A DNA stretch of 64,000 nt from Thysanoteuthis rhombus (taxonomy: Eukaryota; Mollusca; Cephalopoda; Oegopsida; Thysanoteuthidae), in contig OY735202.1 of assembly GCA_963457665.1 (NCBI GenBank), forward strand, positions 46,091,403-46,155,402, read 5' to 3'. Position 1 is the stretch's first letter, and each line of letters opens with the position of its first letter. Below, one piece after another: positions 47,201 through 55,578 of the stretch. The notes beneath the pieces were generated by a model. That model was given only the letters and a program-made list of their open reading frames with translations, did no database searches and was not told the origin of the DNA. Position numbers and translations under genes: made by a program.

Positions 47201-49415
47201 CTTCTGGTATGTGAAATGTGGGTTCAATTCTCAGGAGAGGCTTCCTCTTCATTTCCAATTCTGCTGTTTATTTTCAGCTGTAGTATTACGGCCATAGTCA
47301 AAGTTGTGATAAAAACTACTCAAAATTAAGATGAAGAGTAGTCAAAAATTAATGAATTGGTTAGTCGTCTTCTTCATTTATAATCACCATGAACATCAAC
47401 TTTGTTTTACATCAATTGGAGAATTTTCAATCATTTTTCTTTTCAGTCAAGTGAAGTTCATTTTTTTAATACATAAAATTTTTTTCATCGAACTCATAAG
47501 TTGTTAATTTTTGACATTCAAGGATAAAGATATCAGGAAAAACACAACAGGTCTTTTTAAAAAAAAAAAGAAAAGCAAATCAATTATCATAAGTGCTGGC
47601 ATTTAAAAGATGAAACAGACTATGGAAATATTACATTACTTCTAATGTGCTGGTATTATGACAAGGGGGCTGTTTACCATAGATTGATATGGACAGTATG
47701 AGGTTTGGAGGAGCAGTGGTGAGCAATAGTCCTCAAAATGCTCCTGTGAACCATTTGTCTCGTATGGCTTGCAAGATTTTTTGAGTTTCACTAGCAATTT
47801 TCTCAAATTGTTGTTTTTGTCAGATGTGAATCGGTAGAACAGACTCAGAATAATGAAGGAGTTGATAAAAATTGAAGAAATGGAATTAGGAGAGAAAAAT
47901 GAACAAAAAGTGGGATTAAAGTTGATTTGATATGAAAGATAGTTTGAGGCTGTTTAGGTACATTTAAATAGATGAAGGTATTCAATGATAGTTGGGCAAT
48001 TTTTTTCATGAATGTCAGTACTCCACACTTTATTCTTAAGGAACCATATTCCCTAAAGCTTGAATGATTATCAAATCAGCTGCTACTAAAATGATTCTTG
48101 CTTGGTTCCAAACCTGGGTAGAGGAGGAGGTTTTGATATGGGGCTAGCAACTCAGCCCATGAAACTTACTTGCTATTGAAACCATAGCAGCATCAGGAAG
48201 TGTCTTCTTGAGAATGGCTCATGATACATGTTGTTGAAAGCCTGCAATTTTCTAATGACAAGGCCAAAACCAGGACTGGGACCTGAAACAGTAAAACCCT
48301 GTTTGGGAGTGGGAAATCAGCTCAAGTGGCAGATTACAATTCACAAGGGAAGAGAAGAGTCAGGGGGACATAACCTACCTGGAGAAGATAAGTTGAGAGT
48401 GAGGTAAAGGCGGCCGGATTTACATTGGCCAAGCTTAAAGCAGTTGCCTAGATCTGAGTCAACTGGCGCAGTGTGGTTGTGGCCCTCTGCTCAACAAGGA
48501 GTTTACAGGAATAAACAAAGACAAAAAATCATCATTAGCAGGTACAACAAACTCATGGGATTCAATTTTGTTTACTCATATACTATGCTCAAATAATTCA
48601 TTTAGTAGATCTAGCATGGAAATGGTAGGAACCAATAGGAATGGAATTAGTATGGAACAAGTGATGAACTTGGGATTCCATTCGTATGGCCTGAGAGATT
48701 GGAGGACGTAGTAAGATCCTTGGGAAACAATCCCAAGAACATGCAGATGCAAGCATCGGATGTAGTGTGTAAGAAAGGGGATATGTCTGCTCCCTCTGAA
48801 CGAGATTTTGGCCACAATTCAGAACACAACAGACACATGAAGACAGCTGGAGGGTAAATGGCGAAAATGGTGTGGAGAAAAAAAAAAAAAATGAGGCATT
48901 CAAAGAGTTTCCCGGATGAGTGAACCCCTTGCTGTTTATGTTAACATGATGTTTCAGCCGATCCATTCTACAGCCTCCTTCAGAAGTACTATCCGAATAT
49001 GATGGTGGTAAACAGGAATTTTTCTCTCGAATGGTAGTAAAAATTACAAGATAGGATTCAGGTATTTTCTTTTTTGTTGTTAGGGCCAGGATTTCCATAC
49101 TTTGTCAAGTAGCAGAGGCCATATTGGGTTGAAATCTGTACTGGTCTGACCTATTAGTCTGAACCAACCACAAACAGACAACAAAAAATATACCCAGTGA
49201 CTCCAGAAGTAACACTTATGATTCATTTAAAGAAATTTCTTCATTAGTTTGTGCACAATTGTTAAGAATTAATTCAATTATGATTTCTTTCTTTTTCAGC
49301 GACTGTAAATAGTAGAAGACAAGGGATTGTTCTGGAAGAAGGACCAAGCAATGTTTGTCAAGATTTCCGCTTACCAATAATCAAAATGATTGAAAAACTT
49401 TTAGTCCATCAATGA
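32459..49415 (+). CDS. Mitochondrial-type alpha/beta-hydrolase-fold protein, DUF1057-like, probable pseudo-enzyme
   Basis: Seven exons (32459-32717, 37690-37863, 38597-38708, 40928-41044, 43170-43347, 46834-47005, 49300-49415) total 1128 bases and encode 375 residues; all six junctions agree in phase. Residues 1-25 are rich in Arg/Ser/Leu and lack acidic residues, like a mitochondrial presequence. The hydrolase fold starts at about residue 86: strand IPLVLAVHD with oxyanion-type HDMYGSH (115-121), YRVIALNLPS (136-145), the nucleophile elbow LGYGTGC (187-193) and the acid strand GVIYSNKD with Asp303. The order and spacing resemble the metazoan DUF1057 hydrolases of unknown function. In the GxSxG position the central residue is Gly190, and no histidine occurs in the C-terminal part except His374, so catalysis by the usual triad seems lost. 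The start ATG has a weak context (T at -3); Met4 could serve. Substrate and partners are unknown. Confidence 0.85.
33510..33600 (+). repeat. Dispersed repeat (family R7), head fragment
   Basis: AAAATGGCGGAAAGTAAG, TTAGCATTA and CCCCTAAACC parallel the head of the 3960-4575 repeat. Confidence 0.5.
33840..34000 (+). repeat. SINE-like repeat (family R1), joined to R6
   Basis: GGCACGGAATCTGTGTCC, TGAGTTCGAGTTTCATCC (B-box-like), TTTGCACTAATGTCCTTGG and GAAAGGTG follow R1. The R6 repeat begins about 20 bases later. Confidence 0.65.
34020..34235 (+). repeat. Dispersed repeat (family R6), copy 2
   Basis: It has the same block order as 21100-21365: CTGGCTGGTATGATTTACAC, CAGTTTCATTTCATTGGTG, AATTGTGTGTGTCTTTCTC, GAATAACTACCACTTAGGCC and GATATACCTG. 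Confidence 0.75.
34740..34775. repeat. (CTA)n(TTA)n tract
   Basis: CTA triplets followed by TTA triplets, about 30 bases. It could be the tail of a LINE on the minus strand, but no LINE body was recognised next to it. Confidence 0.7.
34869..35345 (-). pseudogene. pogo/Tigger-type DDE transposase remnant
   Basis: On the minus strand, GWMNSYLFIDVMNHFI (35340-35280), then LLILDSHESHISIHAID with the catalytic-type D.H.SH motif, PHSSNKMQFLN, FKPFKIYHNQAM, GKPITIYKIV and AMTPSSILSTFRKTRIYPID occur in the order found in DDE_1 (pogo/Tigger/jerky) transposases. A frameshift at about 35260 and one stop at about 35055 break the frame. The N-terminal DNA-binding part was not found upstream. It lies antisense in intron 1 of the hydrolase-like gene. 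Confidence 0.85.
36870..37110 (-). repeat. Dispersed repeat (family R4), copy 2
   Basis: The reverse complement contains GGTTAGTCACTCAATAAAAA, CAGAATGCTGTGTTGAGGG and GGTGATCAACC, matching R4 copies at 27500 and 58645. The GGCTGGCTAGC block at about 36880 is the reverse of their GCCAGCCAG. Confidence 0.65.
37245..37615 (+). repeat. SINE-like repeat (family R1), longest copy
   Basis: The head is GAATGGTTACTTGCACAG, then GAGTTCGAGTTTCAGCCAGG (tRNA B-box-like), then CCCCAGCTATTGGTAAATAG, TTAGCCCTGTAAGGCAGTCC, AAGCCTAGGTTTAAGGAGG and GGGGCTAGCAATCC, ending in GGGGGAGTCCACGG. The order makes it the reference copy for the family. It is a tRNA-derived retroposon in intron 1, 75 bases before exon 2. 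Confidence 0.7.
37690..37863 (+). CDS. Hydrolase-like gene, exon 2
   Basis: The acceptor is TTTTCTTTCTAG and the donor CCAA/GTGAGT, with phase 1 in and out. It encodes residues 87-145, including strand beta3 IPLVLAVHD, the HDMYGSHENL oxyanion-type loop and RVIALNLPS. Confidence 0.9.
38216..38256. repeat. (TA)n microsatellite
   Basis: About 40 bases of TA repeat in intron 2 of the hydrolase-like gene. Confidence 0.95.
38365..38425 (+). repeat. tRNA-like fragment
   Basis: GTGGGGTAGAAGGGAGGATA and a B-box-like GGTTTCGATCCTACC lie at tRNA-like spacing. No complete cloverleaf can be drawn. It is probably a SINE head. Confidence 0.4.
38597..38708 (+). CDS. Hydrolase-like gene, exon 3
   Basis: The acceptor is CATGTTTACAG and the donor CCAAA/GTATTT, with phase 1 in and 2 out. 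It encodes residues 145-182, SNHTNGLGFGHDDGYLHST through DFMEELKIPK. The last 32 bases and the donor are duplicated 0.3 kb downstream. Confidence 0.88.
39032..39067 (+). repeat. Duplicated end of exon 3; candidate 30-nt mini-exon at 39034-39063
   Basis: These 36 bases match 38677-38712 at 33 positions. They are preceded by TTGATTATCAG and followed by a GTATGT donor, which is closer to consensus than the GTATTT of exon 3. Used as an exon, 39034-39063 enters and leaves at phase 2 and adds GFMEELKIPK in frame after DFMEELKIPK. Whether it is spliced is unknown. A decayed exon copy is the alternative. Confidence 0.5.
40928..41044 (+). CDS. Hydrolase-like gene, exon 4 (nucleophile elbow)
   Basis: The acceptor is TTACTTTTGCAG and the donor TACAA/GTTTGT, with phase 2 in and out. 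It encodes ADLMLGYGTGCYPLIRICAK and CPAGHIHYK. The GYGTG pentapeptide sits where alpha/beta hydrolases have GxSxG, with Gly190 in place of the nucleophile. The exon is noticeably less AT-rich than its flanks. Confidence 0.9.
43170..43347 (+). CDS. Hydrolase-like gene, exon 5
   Basis: The acceptor is GTTTGTTACAG and the donor AACAGT/GTAAGT, with phase 2 in and 0 out. It encodes residues 222-280, GIQPYKMYELFVELWETP onward, the helical cap region that in DUF1057 proteins follows the P-x-G block. Confidence 0.9.
43690..43800 (-). repeat. Dispersed repeat (family R3)
   Basis: The minus strand reads CTSEENHRMDQLKYSGYN, sharing the S-E-x-x-R-x-D-x-L-K pattern with the other R3 copies at 44155, 48890 and 57360. 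Confidence 0.5.
43900..43925. repeat. (TA)n microsatellite
   Basis: About 26 bases of TA repeat in intron 5 of the hydrolase-like gene. Confidence 0.9.
44031..44093. repeat. Perfect 28-bp inverted repeat with 7-nt loop
   Basis: Left arm 44031-44058 starts ATGATTCACATTACC and ends CTGGGGTCC. Right arm 44066-44093 is its exact reverse complement. The seven loop bases are ATTATTA. The transcript of either strand would fold into an uninterrupted 28-bp stem. It lies in intron 5 of the hydrolase-like gene. It could be a foldback element, a miRNA-like hairpin or an assembly artefact. Confidence 0.9.
44155..44260 (+). repeat. Dispersed repeat (family R3)
   Basis: ACATCTGGAGAAGACGG, ATTGGATCGGCTGAAATG and AACAACAAAAACAACA follow the R3 order. 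The plus frame reads TSGEDGRLDRLKCCNN. Confidence 0.6.
44455..44725 (+). repeat. tRNA-derived SINE-like repeat (family R2)
   Basis: TGCAGGGTCAAGCTCCACCC, CACTGCAACTTTTGTATCG, GATGGTAAGAGAGCTG, TAATTTCAAATCATGATAG and AGTTAATTC match the 9870-10310 repeat block for block. Confidence 0.65.
45058..45730 (-). mobile_element. RTE-like LINE 3' end (copy 2), ORF intact to its stop
   Basis: The minus strand encodes about 215 codons without a stop: DTELEKVDHYIYLGQRIS, KRRITLGWQAFGRASS, CILPIVTYGAETWNLTKKQ, QRAHERIMLGLTWRDHK, LKWRWAGHVARMADNRW and WRDELDKFRKYWLRD, ending TLKD and TGA. This is the thumb and C-terminal region after the reverse transcriptase of RTE-like LINEs. The catalytic reverse transcriptase and endonuclease parts are absent through 5' truncation; homology fades near 45730. 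A TGA-triplet tail (45058-45077) marks the 3' end. The lack of any stop points to a recent insertion, antisense in intron 5 of the hydrolase-like gene. Plus-strand frames across it are shadows. Confidence 0.88.
45731..46833. other. Rest of intron 5 of the hydrolase-like gene
   Basis: AT-rich sequence without recognisable exon or element. Confidence 0.5.
46834..47005 (+). CDS. Hydrolase-like gene, exon 6
   Basis: The acceptor is ATTTCTGTTACAG and the donor CAAG/GTGAGT, with phase 0 in and 1 out. It encodes residues 281-338, with strand FPVGVIYSNKDQMIEANV. Asp303 is the position of the catalytic acid in this fold. Confidence 0.9.
47158..47245 (+). repeat. tRNA-like (Leu/Ser-type) pseudogene or SINE head
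   Basis: GTGGCAGAGTGATCATGGCA resembles an A-box of class II tRNAs, and GTGGGTTCAATTCTC is B-box-like 50 bases on. The stems do not close. It lies in intron 6 of the hydrolase-like gene. Confidence 0.45.
47645..47775 (+). repeat. Dispersed repeat (family R5), copy 1
   Basis: GTGCTGGTATTATGACAAGG, GATATGGACAGTATG, AGTCCTCAAAATGC and AACCATTTGTCTCGTA recur in order at 63575-63700. Confidence 0.7.
48105..48240 (+). repeat. SINE-like repeat (family R1, tail part)
   Basis: AACCTGGGTAGAGGAGGAGG, TATGGGGCTAGCAACTC, TTACTTGCTATTGAAACC and GTGTCTTCTTGAG match the R1 tail at 37480-37575. Confidence 0.6.
48890..49030 (-). repeat. Dispersed repeat (family R3)
   Basis: The minus strand has CTTCTGAAGGAGGCTGTAG, GGATCGGCTGAAAC and a following AACA-rich part, and reads STSEGGCRMDRLKHHVN. 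It parallels 57360-57570 including the flanking PPS block. Confidence 0.6.
49300..49415 (+). CDS. Hydrolase-like gene, exon 7 (last)
   Basis: The acceptor is CTTTCTTTTTCAG and the exon enters at phase 1. It encodes ATVNSRRQGIVLEEGPSN onward to a TGA after LLVHQ. In active relatives the catalytic histidine falls in this part; here the only histidine is the penultimate residue 374. Confidence 0.9.
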
Positions 49416-49477
49416 ACGTGATATTTAGGATATACAATTTAAATCTTGTTAAATTGCTTATTTTGGTTTAACATTTT

Positions 49478-49483
49478 AATAAA
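49478..49483 (+). terminator. Polyadenylation signal AATAAA of the hydrolase-like gene
   Basis: The signal lies 63 bases after the stop codon, and a T/GT-rich stretch (TTTTGATATATTATTTTGTT) follows within 25 bases. The 3' UTR would be only about 80-90 bases. Confidence 0.65.
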
Positions 49484-49499
49484 ATGTTTTGATATATTA

Positions 49500-52400
49500 T
49501 TTTGTTCATTGTTTTTGATTGAATACTCACCTCAGCAGGTCAAATATGCATACACCTCATGATTTTATAGATATTTAGAGTAATAGCAGTGGTAACCCAT
49601 GGTTCAGGAGCTGCATAGGTATAACTCTCTTGTCTTGTCTATTTTCTTATATGGCAGTGAGTCTTGGTCAACGAGGCATCAGAAGAATTGATGTATTTGA
49701 CCTGAAATTCTCCAAGCTCACTGCAATGTAAATCTCTATTATCCATGTATATAGAATACAATGGGTATTCGTATATTTTATGTATAGTCATTTCTTACAG
49801 CATGGGTGAACTAGTGTAAAAATAAGCACCCAAGTTCTAACACTGAGATGGGTAATTTTTGTTAGCCTTTCTCTTGTGAAAATACGTCTAATCTTTTTTC
49901 TTTGTTTGTAGTAAAAGGAAGTCCATTACATAATTATTAGGTTTAAAGTTATTTGAAATAATATTCATTGCTTTTTTTTATTTTCAAACTCGGAACATTT
50001 GAATGAATTTTCTCATTAAAGCTGTTTTATAAAATGCCAGTATAAAATATTATTTCTAATTTTCATTAATAATTCTTTCTTTCCAATTGATCAAATGCTA
50101 TCTTAATGCAATATTTCATGTTGATTAAAAGACTGTAGCATATTAAGTTTTTGTTCACTAATATTTTCCGAAGCAGAAACACCTTTTGGCCATTTTTATA
50201 AGTAGATATAATTCAACTAGGGACTAGGTCTACTGTCGCACGATGTTTGGTAAACTTGTCTTGCAAATCAATTCATAAGTGTAGTGAGTTTGATGCCCAC
50301 TGGGTGTTCTACTACAGTGGCCTTGTGCTAAACTTTGTGAATAAATAACTATAATTTAACAAGGAAAAATTCCACTTTTTATCCAAATAGCTTTCTCTTT
50401 TGGTGATTTAGTTGGTTGCTTGTGAATTTTTCTATTTAAGATGATACATGTTCACATATATGAGTCCAACATAATCAGTCTGAAGATCCCAACAGCGTGA
50501 AACTCAAAGTCGACATGAAGTACTGATTCCCGTCTTTCTCCATCTATGTTTTTACTGATAGATAACTCAACCCTCAAATATAATAACCTTAAGCAAAGTT
50601 TATGGTTCCCATGTGTTCCACACTGTTGGCAATATGCATTCGACTCTTTTGCATGTACCCATCAGAGACTGGTTACTATTATTTTTTTTTAATACTACCA
50701 TAGGTTTTAATTTTCTAATGTTACAGTTACATATTTCAACTCTTATGACTTTTCCCATCTGCCCCCCCCCCCATCCCCTAATCTGTTTTTTTTTTTTTTA
50801 ATGTAACTTTGTCAAATTTAAACTTAATTCTGAAGCCAAATAATACTTGAAAAAAAGCTGAAACATCTGAATATGGACCTGGTACTTATGTGGCGAAGTG
50901 AATCAACTCAACATATTGCAGATTATTGGTGTGTTGTGCAATGTCATTGACAGTACGTAGCATATCGGAAGGATGATAGCAAAAGAACAATGAATAGAAT
51001 GATGGCAGATCAACAGCCAACTGCGACACTTTTCATTGAATGAAATTTCATCGATTATGTAGAAGACGTCTGCATACATGCAGATGTGTACACATATTTG
51101 GATGTGAGGATGTGTAGATAGTATGTTTGTATGTACATATCTGTATTGAGATTTGAAGGTTTTACTATCATGGAGCCAGTGATCACATTTTTATTAAATC
51201 CTTGGATGAAGTATATACTTTGCACACCAGAGATTGATCGGTTTCTAAAGGAACACAATTTTCCCTCGACACTATATGACGTCATTGAAACGGTAGCCAT
51301 TTTACATTTTTATATGTAAATGAATGTGTATTTTCAACAGTTACTTACCCTCGGGTGGGGGAGAAAAAATTACGCTTTCAATCAACAAGAAGTCGAATGT
51401 GATAAAAAATGCTTCGAAAGTAACCACCAGAAAAACAAAATATGTTCAATTTTCTATCAAATATTCGATTTGAATAAATAAAAAAAAATTGAAAAGAAAG
51501 TTGTCTTTTCAGTTGAATTACATGTAAAGGTTGAAATAGAAGGGTGTGGGAAGTTTTTGAAAGTTACTTGCCACAATAAGAAAAAGAAAATTTATATCAA
51601 ATATTTTGTCATGAAATTTCACAGAGCTATTGAAATAGTCAAAAATATTTTTTTTTTGTTATATGAAAAAAAGTTGTTTTGATTAAATAAACTTTTGATC
51701 AAATATTTGATAGGAAAGCAGTTTTTGCACTTTCAATCCATGAAGACCTTTGTTACCTCCTGAAATTTGTCAGTTTTGAGGTAAAGCTGATTTTCAAAGC
51801 TCTTGTAACAATTGGATTGAAAGCACAAAAAATAACCTACCACCAGAAAAACAAAAGGTAACGCTAAAAAAAACTAAAAAAAAACCCATAAATACTACTT
51901 TTTTCTATATTTTATCTAATATTTGACTTAATGCAATCAGATTGGATTTCTTAGGGTAGGTAACTTTCAAAAATATATCGATAAGAAAAAAACTAACAAA
52001 AAAAACACTTCGATAGGAGATAGGCCTTCTTTTTTGTTTTTCTGGTGGTAAGTACTTTTTGAAATTTTGAAAAAAAACTAGGTTTTATTCTTTTTTTTCT
52101 ATTTGGCTTTTGGGATTGAAAAAAAAAACCCCAGTAATTTTCATGCTTTCTATCAATTACTTGATTCTAAGGATAAGTAACTTTCGGAAACACATGTGAT
52201 TTGCTTTAACTACAGTCATTAGAAGACTTAGCAGAACAGAAGATCTGAAACTAGAGATTTTGCAACTGCAGAATGACTTGACCTCTATGTCACAACACTC
52301 CTCCATGAAAATTGCATTTTACCTCTCCCAAAAATAATTGTATGCTTTAGATATTTTACTCAGGAGATAATAGTCTAAAACCATCTAAAGATTTGTGATG

Positions 52401-54954
52401 TTTTAAAACACATTTTAAGGACAATATAAAAAGTAATGTGCAGTATTTTGAAGTATGGAAGCTGAAAAGGGCTATTATGTTATTGTTTTTGGTTGTATAA
52501 CTAGAACTAAGCACATTGAAATCATTATTCTATTTTTCTTTTTCTTCTTCACTATTTATTTTGATATGGGTTCAGTTGATTTTAGTATTCATATATCACA
52601 TGAAAGGTAAAAAGCAACTTTCTCTTTAGCAGTAATTTGTATTGTGCATCATCTTGAATAAGAATCAAATGTTATATATGTTCTTCTTATCAAGTCCAAC
52701 CCACCGCAGTAGGTGACCCTTGAGCTAAATCATGAATGTTTTGGAAAGTGATCTTTAGGAAAGAGTGACAACCCTATATCTTCTATTTGTACTTATGGAT
52801 GATTAAACAAGCACAAAAAAATCTATTTTCCAAAGACAAGTAAAATGCATTGAATAGCAAAAAAGACTTAAAGGTCATTGCTGGTGCATGTGGACCTCAC
52901 TGGGTCTTGTGCCAGACTAAGATTAGTGAATATTTACTACATCGATAGTAAGCAAAAAGTACTCTATCAGCAAGATAGTGAAGTTACTTTTATGTTTTAT
53001 AATAATTAGGATAAATTGAAATCAATATCTCGTTATGCATTTAATAATGGTGATAATAATTTGATTGTTACAGAATATAATGAAAATATCAGAGATATAT
53101 ATATTTGTGTTCACTGAGAAGGTCAAGATACAAGTAAAACCGAATGAAATTGACCGAAACCATGAGGAATTTTCAAAAAAAAAAAAAGGAAAAAAAAAAT
53201 TCAACCCTTTTTATTACTTTTATTGAATAAAACATAAAAAATAGCAATTTAATTGGTCCAAATGTGAAGTGATTTAAACAACTAGAAACTTTTATCCAAG
53301 ATAAAAGTATATTTTTCATATTCATAGCATATATTGATAAGTGTTTTTCAAGATTTAATCTCAGAGAACTAAACTGTTGTAAATGCAACCAATATACAAC
53401 TGTTTATATAACTTCTTTTTTTTTAAATTGTCTTTGAAAAATATCTAAGGGAAATACAGTTTCTATAATGTATGCCTCCTCCTTGCAAAGAAAAAAAATG
53501 GCTCATCATCACAATGTTTTAAATTCTAAGTTTTAAACTTTGTAGATTAACAATTTTGATAAAATTCCAGAGTTTGAAACAAAAGAAACAATTCTGATCA
53601 CAAAACATCATTATAAAATTCATCAGATCATTATTGTTGCAAAATATCTATATAATTATTAATGATGTAATTTTTTTTTTCAAATTAGTAAAACCACTAA
53701 CAGAAATTTTGTAAGCTTTTCCAAAAAATAAATTCAACTTGAAAACCTGATGCTAGAATTCAATGAGGAGACATTTTGTCATCAAATTTGTTTATACTGA
53801 TAAAAACGTTGTTGATTATAAAAGGAACAGCATAATATGCACCTTCAAGTATTGAAACAAACTTGATCGGTAAATCAAAAGAAATAGTTTTGCTAGAATG
53901 TTTTTGAAAGTGAGAAAAAAAAAAAAAGAAAAGAAAAAAGGGCTTCATATGATTTTGAAAATAGCAATAGAAAATGTTTTTCTAAGAATAAATCATAAGC
54001 ATTATTCTTTATTGATCAGGTGTGTGACATACAGTGTGTGACTTTTTCAGTTTACAGTGACAATCGGATGATTGTCATTTATCCTGTACATTGATGTAAA
54101 TCAGTTTTATTCATCTATATTTTAACATAAAATTCATTAGCAAGCAGTCCAAGATAAAATAAAAGTTTAGCATTGGCAAATAATATTCTAAAGTTTCAAG
54201 ACTAAATAAAATGGAGAACAGAGAACATCCCAAAGCCAAAAGATAATAATCCTTAAAATTCTGTTTGCAGCAAATTATTTCATTTTGCACAAGGCATGAA
54301 TTATTCCAACTGTAGAATTCAGTTGAAATACTCATTCACTGGTTTAATCAGAGCATAGATCTTTTGATGAAATATTTGTTTCTACCTACTAAATGCCTTG
54401 AAACTTCAGCCTTATGGAAAAGTAAGCTTAGGTGTTACCAAATAAACCAATATTGGGTTCAGCCAAGAATTTATCTGATGCCACTCACCGATTTGAACAA
54501 TTTTCATTTACAAGAACAGAAGAAAAAATAATCGACTAGAAATAATTTTTCAGCATAGAGCCATTCACTATTTTTTGGGGTAATGGCACAATTATTGCCT
54601 AAAACTATAATAATACAGAGTTTTTTTAGATCTTTTTTTTTATTTACAATTGTTAAATTCTTAGACTTTTAAAAGGAAGCTAGCGTGAACCATACCATTA
54701 TTAAACGGAATCATATTGGCTTTCATTACAAGTATTGGTCATTTTCTCATTATGAAATACAGTCATAATAAGTGGCATACTAGTTTCAATATCACCCATA
54801 AAAATATGATTTTCTTTTTAATATCTTTGTGGATAAACAAAAAAAAAAAAACAAAAAAAAAAAAAAATGATGATTCATTGCATCAGCTGTGTAAGTCATT
54901 TGTGAATATTTTATGCCTTTTGTGAATATTTCATTATAGAAAGAAAATGGATGT
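49500..54954. other. Convergent intergenic region, no gene recognised
   Basis: It lies between the 3' ends of the hydrolase-like gene and the TBC1D9-like gene, so the right part is probably TBC1D9 3' UTR. Minus-strand AATAAA candidates occur at about 54639 and 54007. An R8 repeat is at 49712-49785. Poly-A, poly-T and poly-C runs are frequent. No open frame resembles a protein. Confidence 0.5.
49712..49785 (+). repeat. Dispersed repeat (family R8), copy 2
   Basis: CTCCAAGCTCACTGCAATG, TTATCCATGTATATAG and CAATGGGTATTCGTATATTT match 29890-29975 in order. Confidence 0.6.
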
Positions 54955-55578
54955 TTATTTCTGTGTTTGAGAAGGTGCTATACTGGTGTGCCGTGCTAAT
55001 CGCCGGTTACGCAGAGTTTGTACCAGAGGACTGACATTGACCATTTGCTCAAAGTATTTTACAACAGGAGGTTCAGTGAGCATAGAAGCTAGGAATTGTT
55101 CAAAAGTGATCAGCCAATCAGTGTCAGGCTTACTTGATGAGTCACTGGTTTCAGACATGTGTCTAGGCCTTTGTGAAGTAGTGTCTGGTTTGTCTTCACC
55201 ACAATTGCTACCTCCACTGCTACCATCCACGGACACAGCAGTATCATTCACAATGGCACTATCCACAGATTTCTCATTCTCTTTTCCAATATCCACAGTC
55301 AGCTCAGAGTTGATGGTAGACACAGAATCCATAGTTGCAGCTGATACCGACATATTTGTTTTGTTGTTGTCTACCCCAGAACTATTTTCACTCGGTGTTT
55401 CATCAGACTCTGACAAACCATCATCGGTGTCAACTCCTTTCAAGTAAAACTTTTTGCCTACTTCTCCAATCTCGAGTAACAGTGTTCCTACATTGGCAAT
55501 GGAATGATAAAGATGTTGCTCATCTTGGTGATTGGAAAACATGTCATACAGTGTTTTCCATAGCTGGATAAACTGCTC
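54955..55578 (-). CDS. TBC1D9: TBC1D9-like, last coding exon
   Basis: The acceptor is CTTGTCTTCCAG and the exon enters at phase 0. It has 208 codons including TAA. It starts EQFIQLWKTLYDMFSNHQ, contains LLLEIGEVGKKF and ITFEQFLASMLTEP, and ends in a basic tail RNRRLARHTSIAPS. The middle is Ser/Asp/Thr-rich. Plus-strand open frames across it are shadows. Confidence 0.93.
   Translation of the reverse strand, partial: EQFIQLWKTLYDMFSNHQDEQHLYHSIANVGTLLLEIGEVGKKFYLKGVDTDDGLSESDETPSENSSGVDNNKTNMSVSAATMDSVSTINSELTVDIGKENEKSVDSAIVNDTAVSVDGSSGGSNCGEDKPDTTSQRPRHMSETSDSSSKPDTDWLITFEQFLASMLTEPPVVKYFEQMVNVSPLVQTLRNRRLARHTSIAPSQTQK

Noticed and set aside
48890-49030. Hammerhead ribozyme in the R3 repeats (CTGAAGGAGGC with GGCTGAAAC)
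   Set aside because: It superficially resembles the CTGANGA and GAAA core, but the segments that would form stem II are not complementary in any copy I checked by eye. A covariance-model search would settle it.
48598-49098. 166-codon minus-strand frame in intron 6 of the hydrolase-like gene
   Set aside because: It opens on R3 repeat sequence and continues through a poly-A/T run with no domain. It is a chance frame across repeats.
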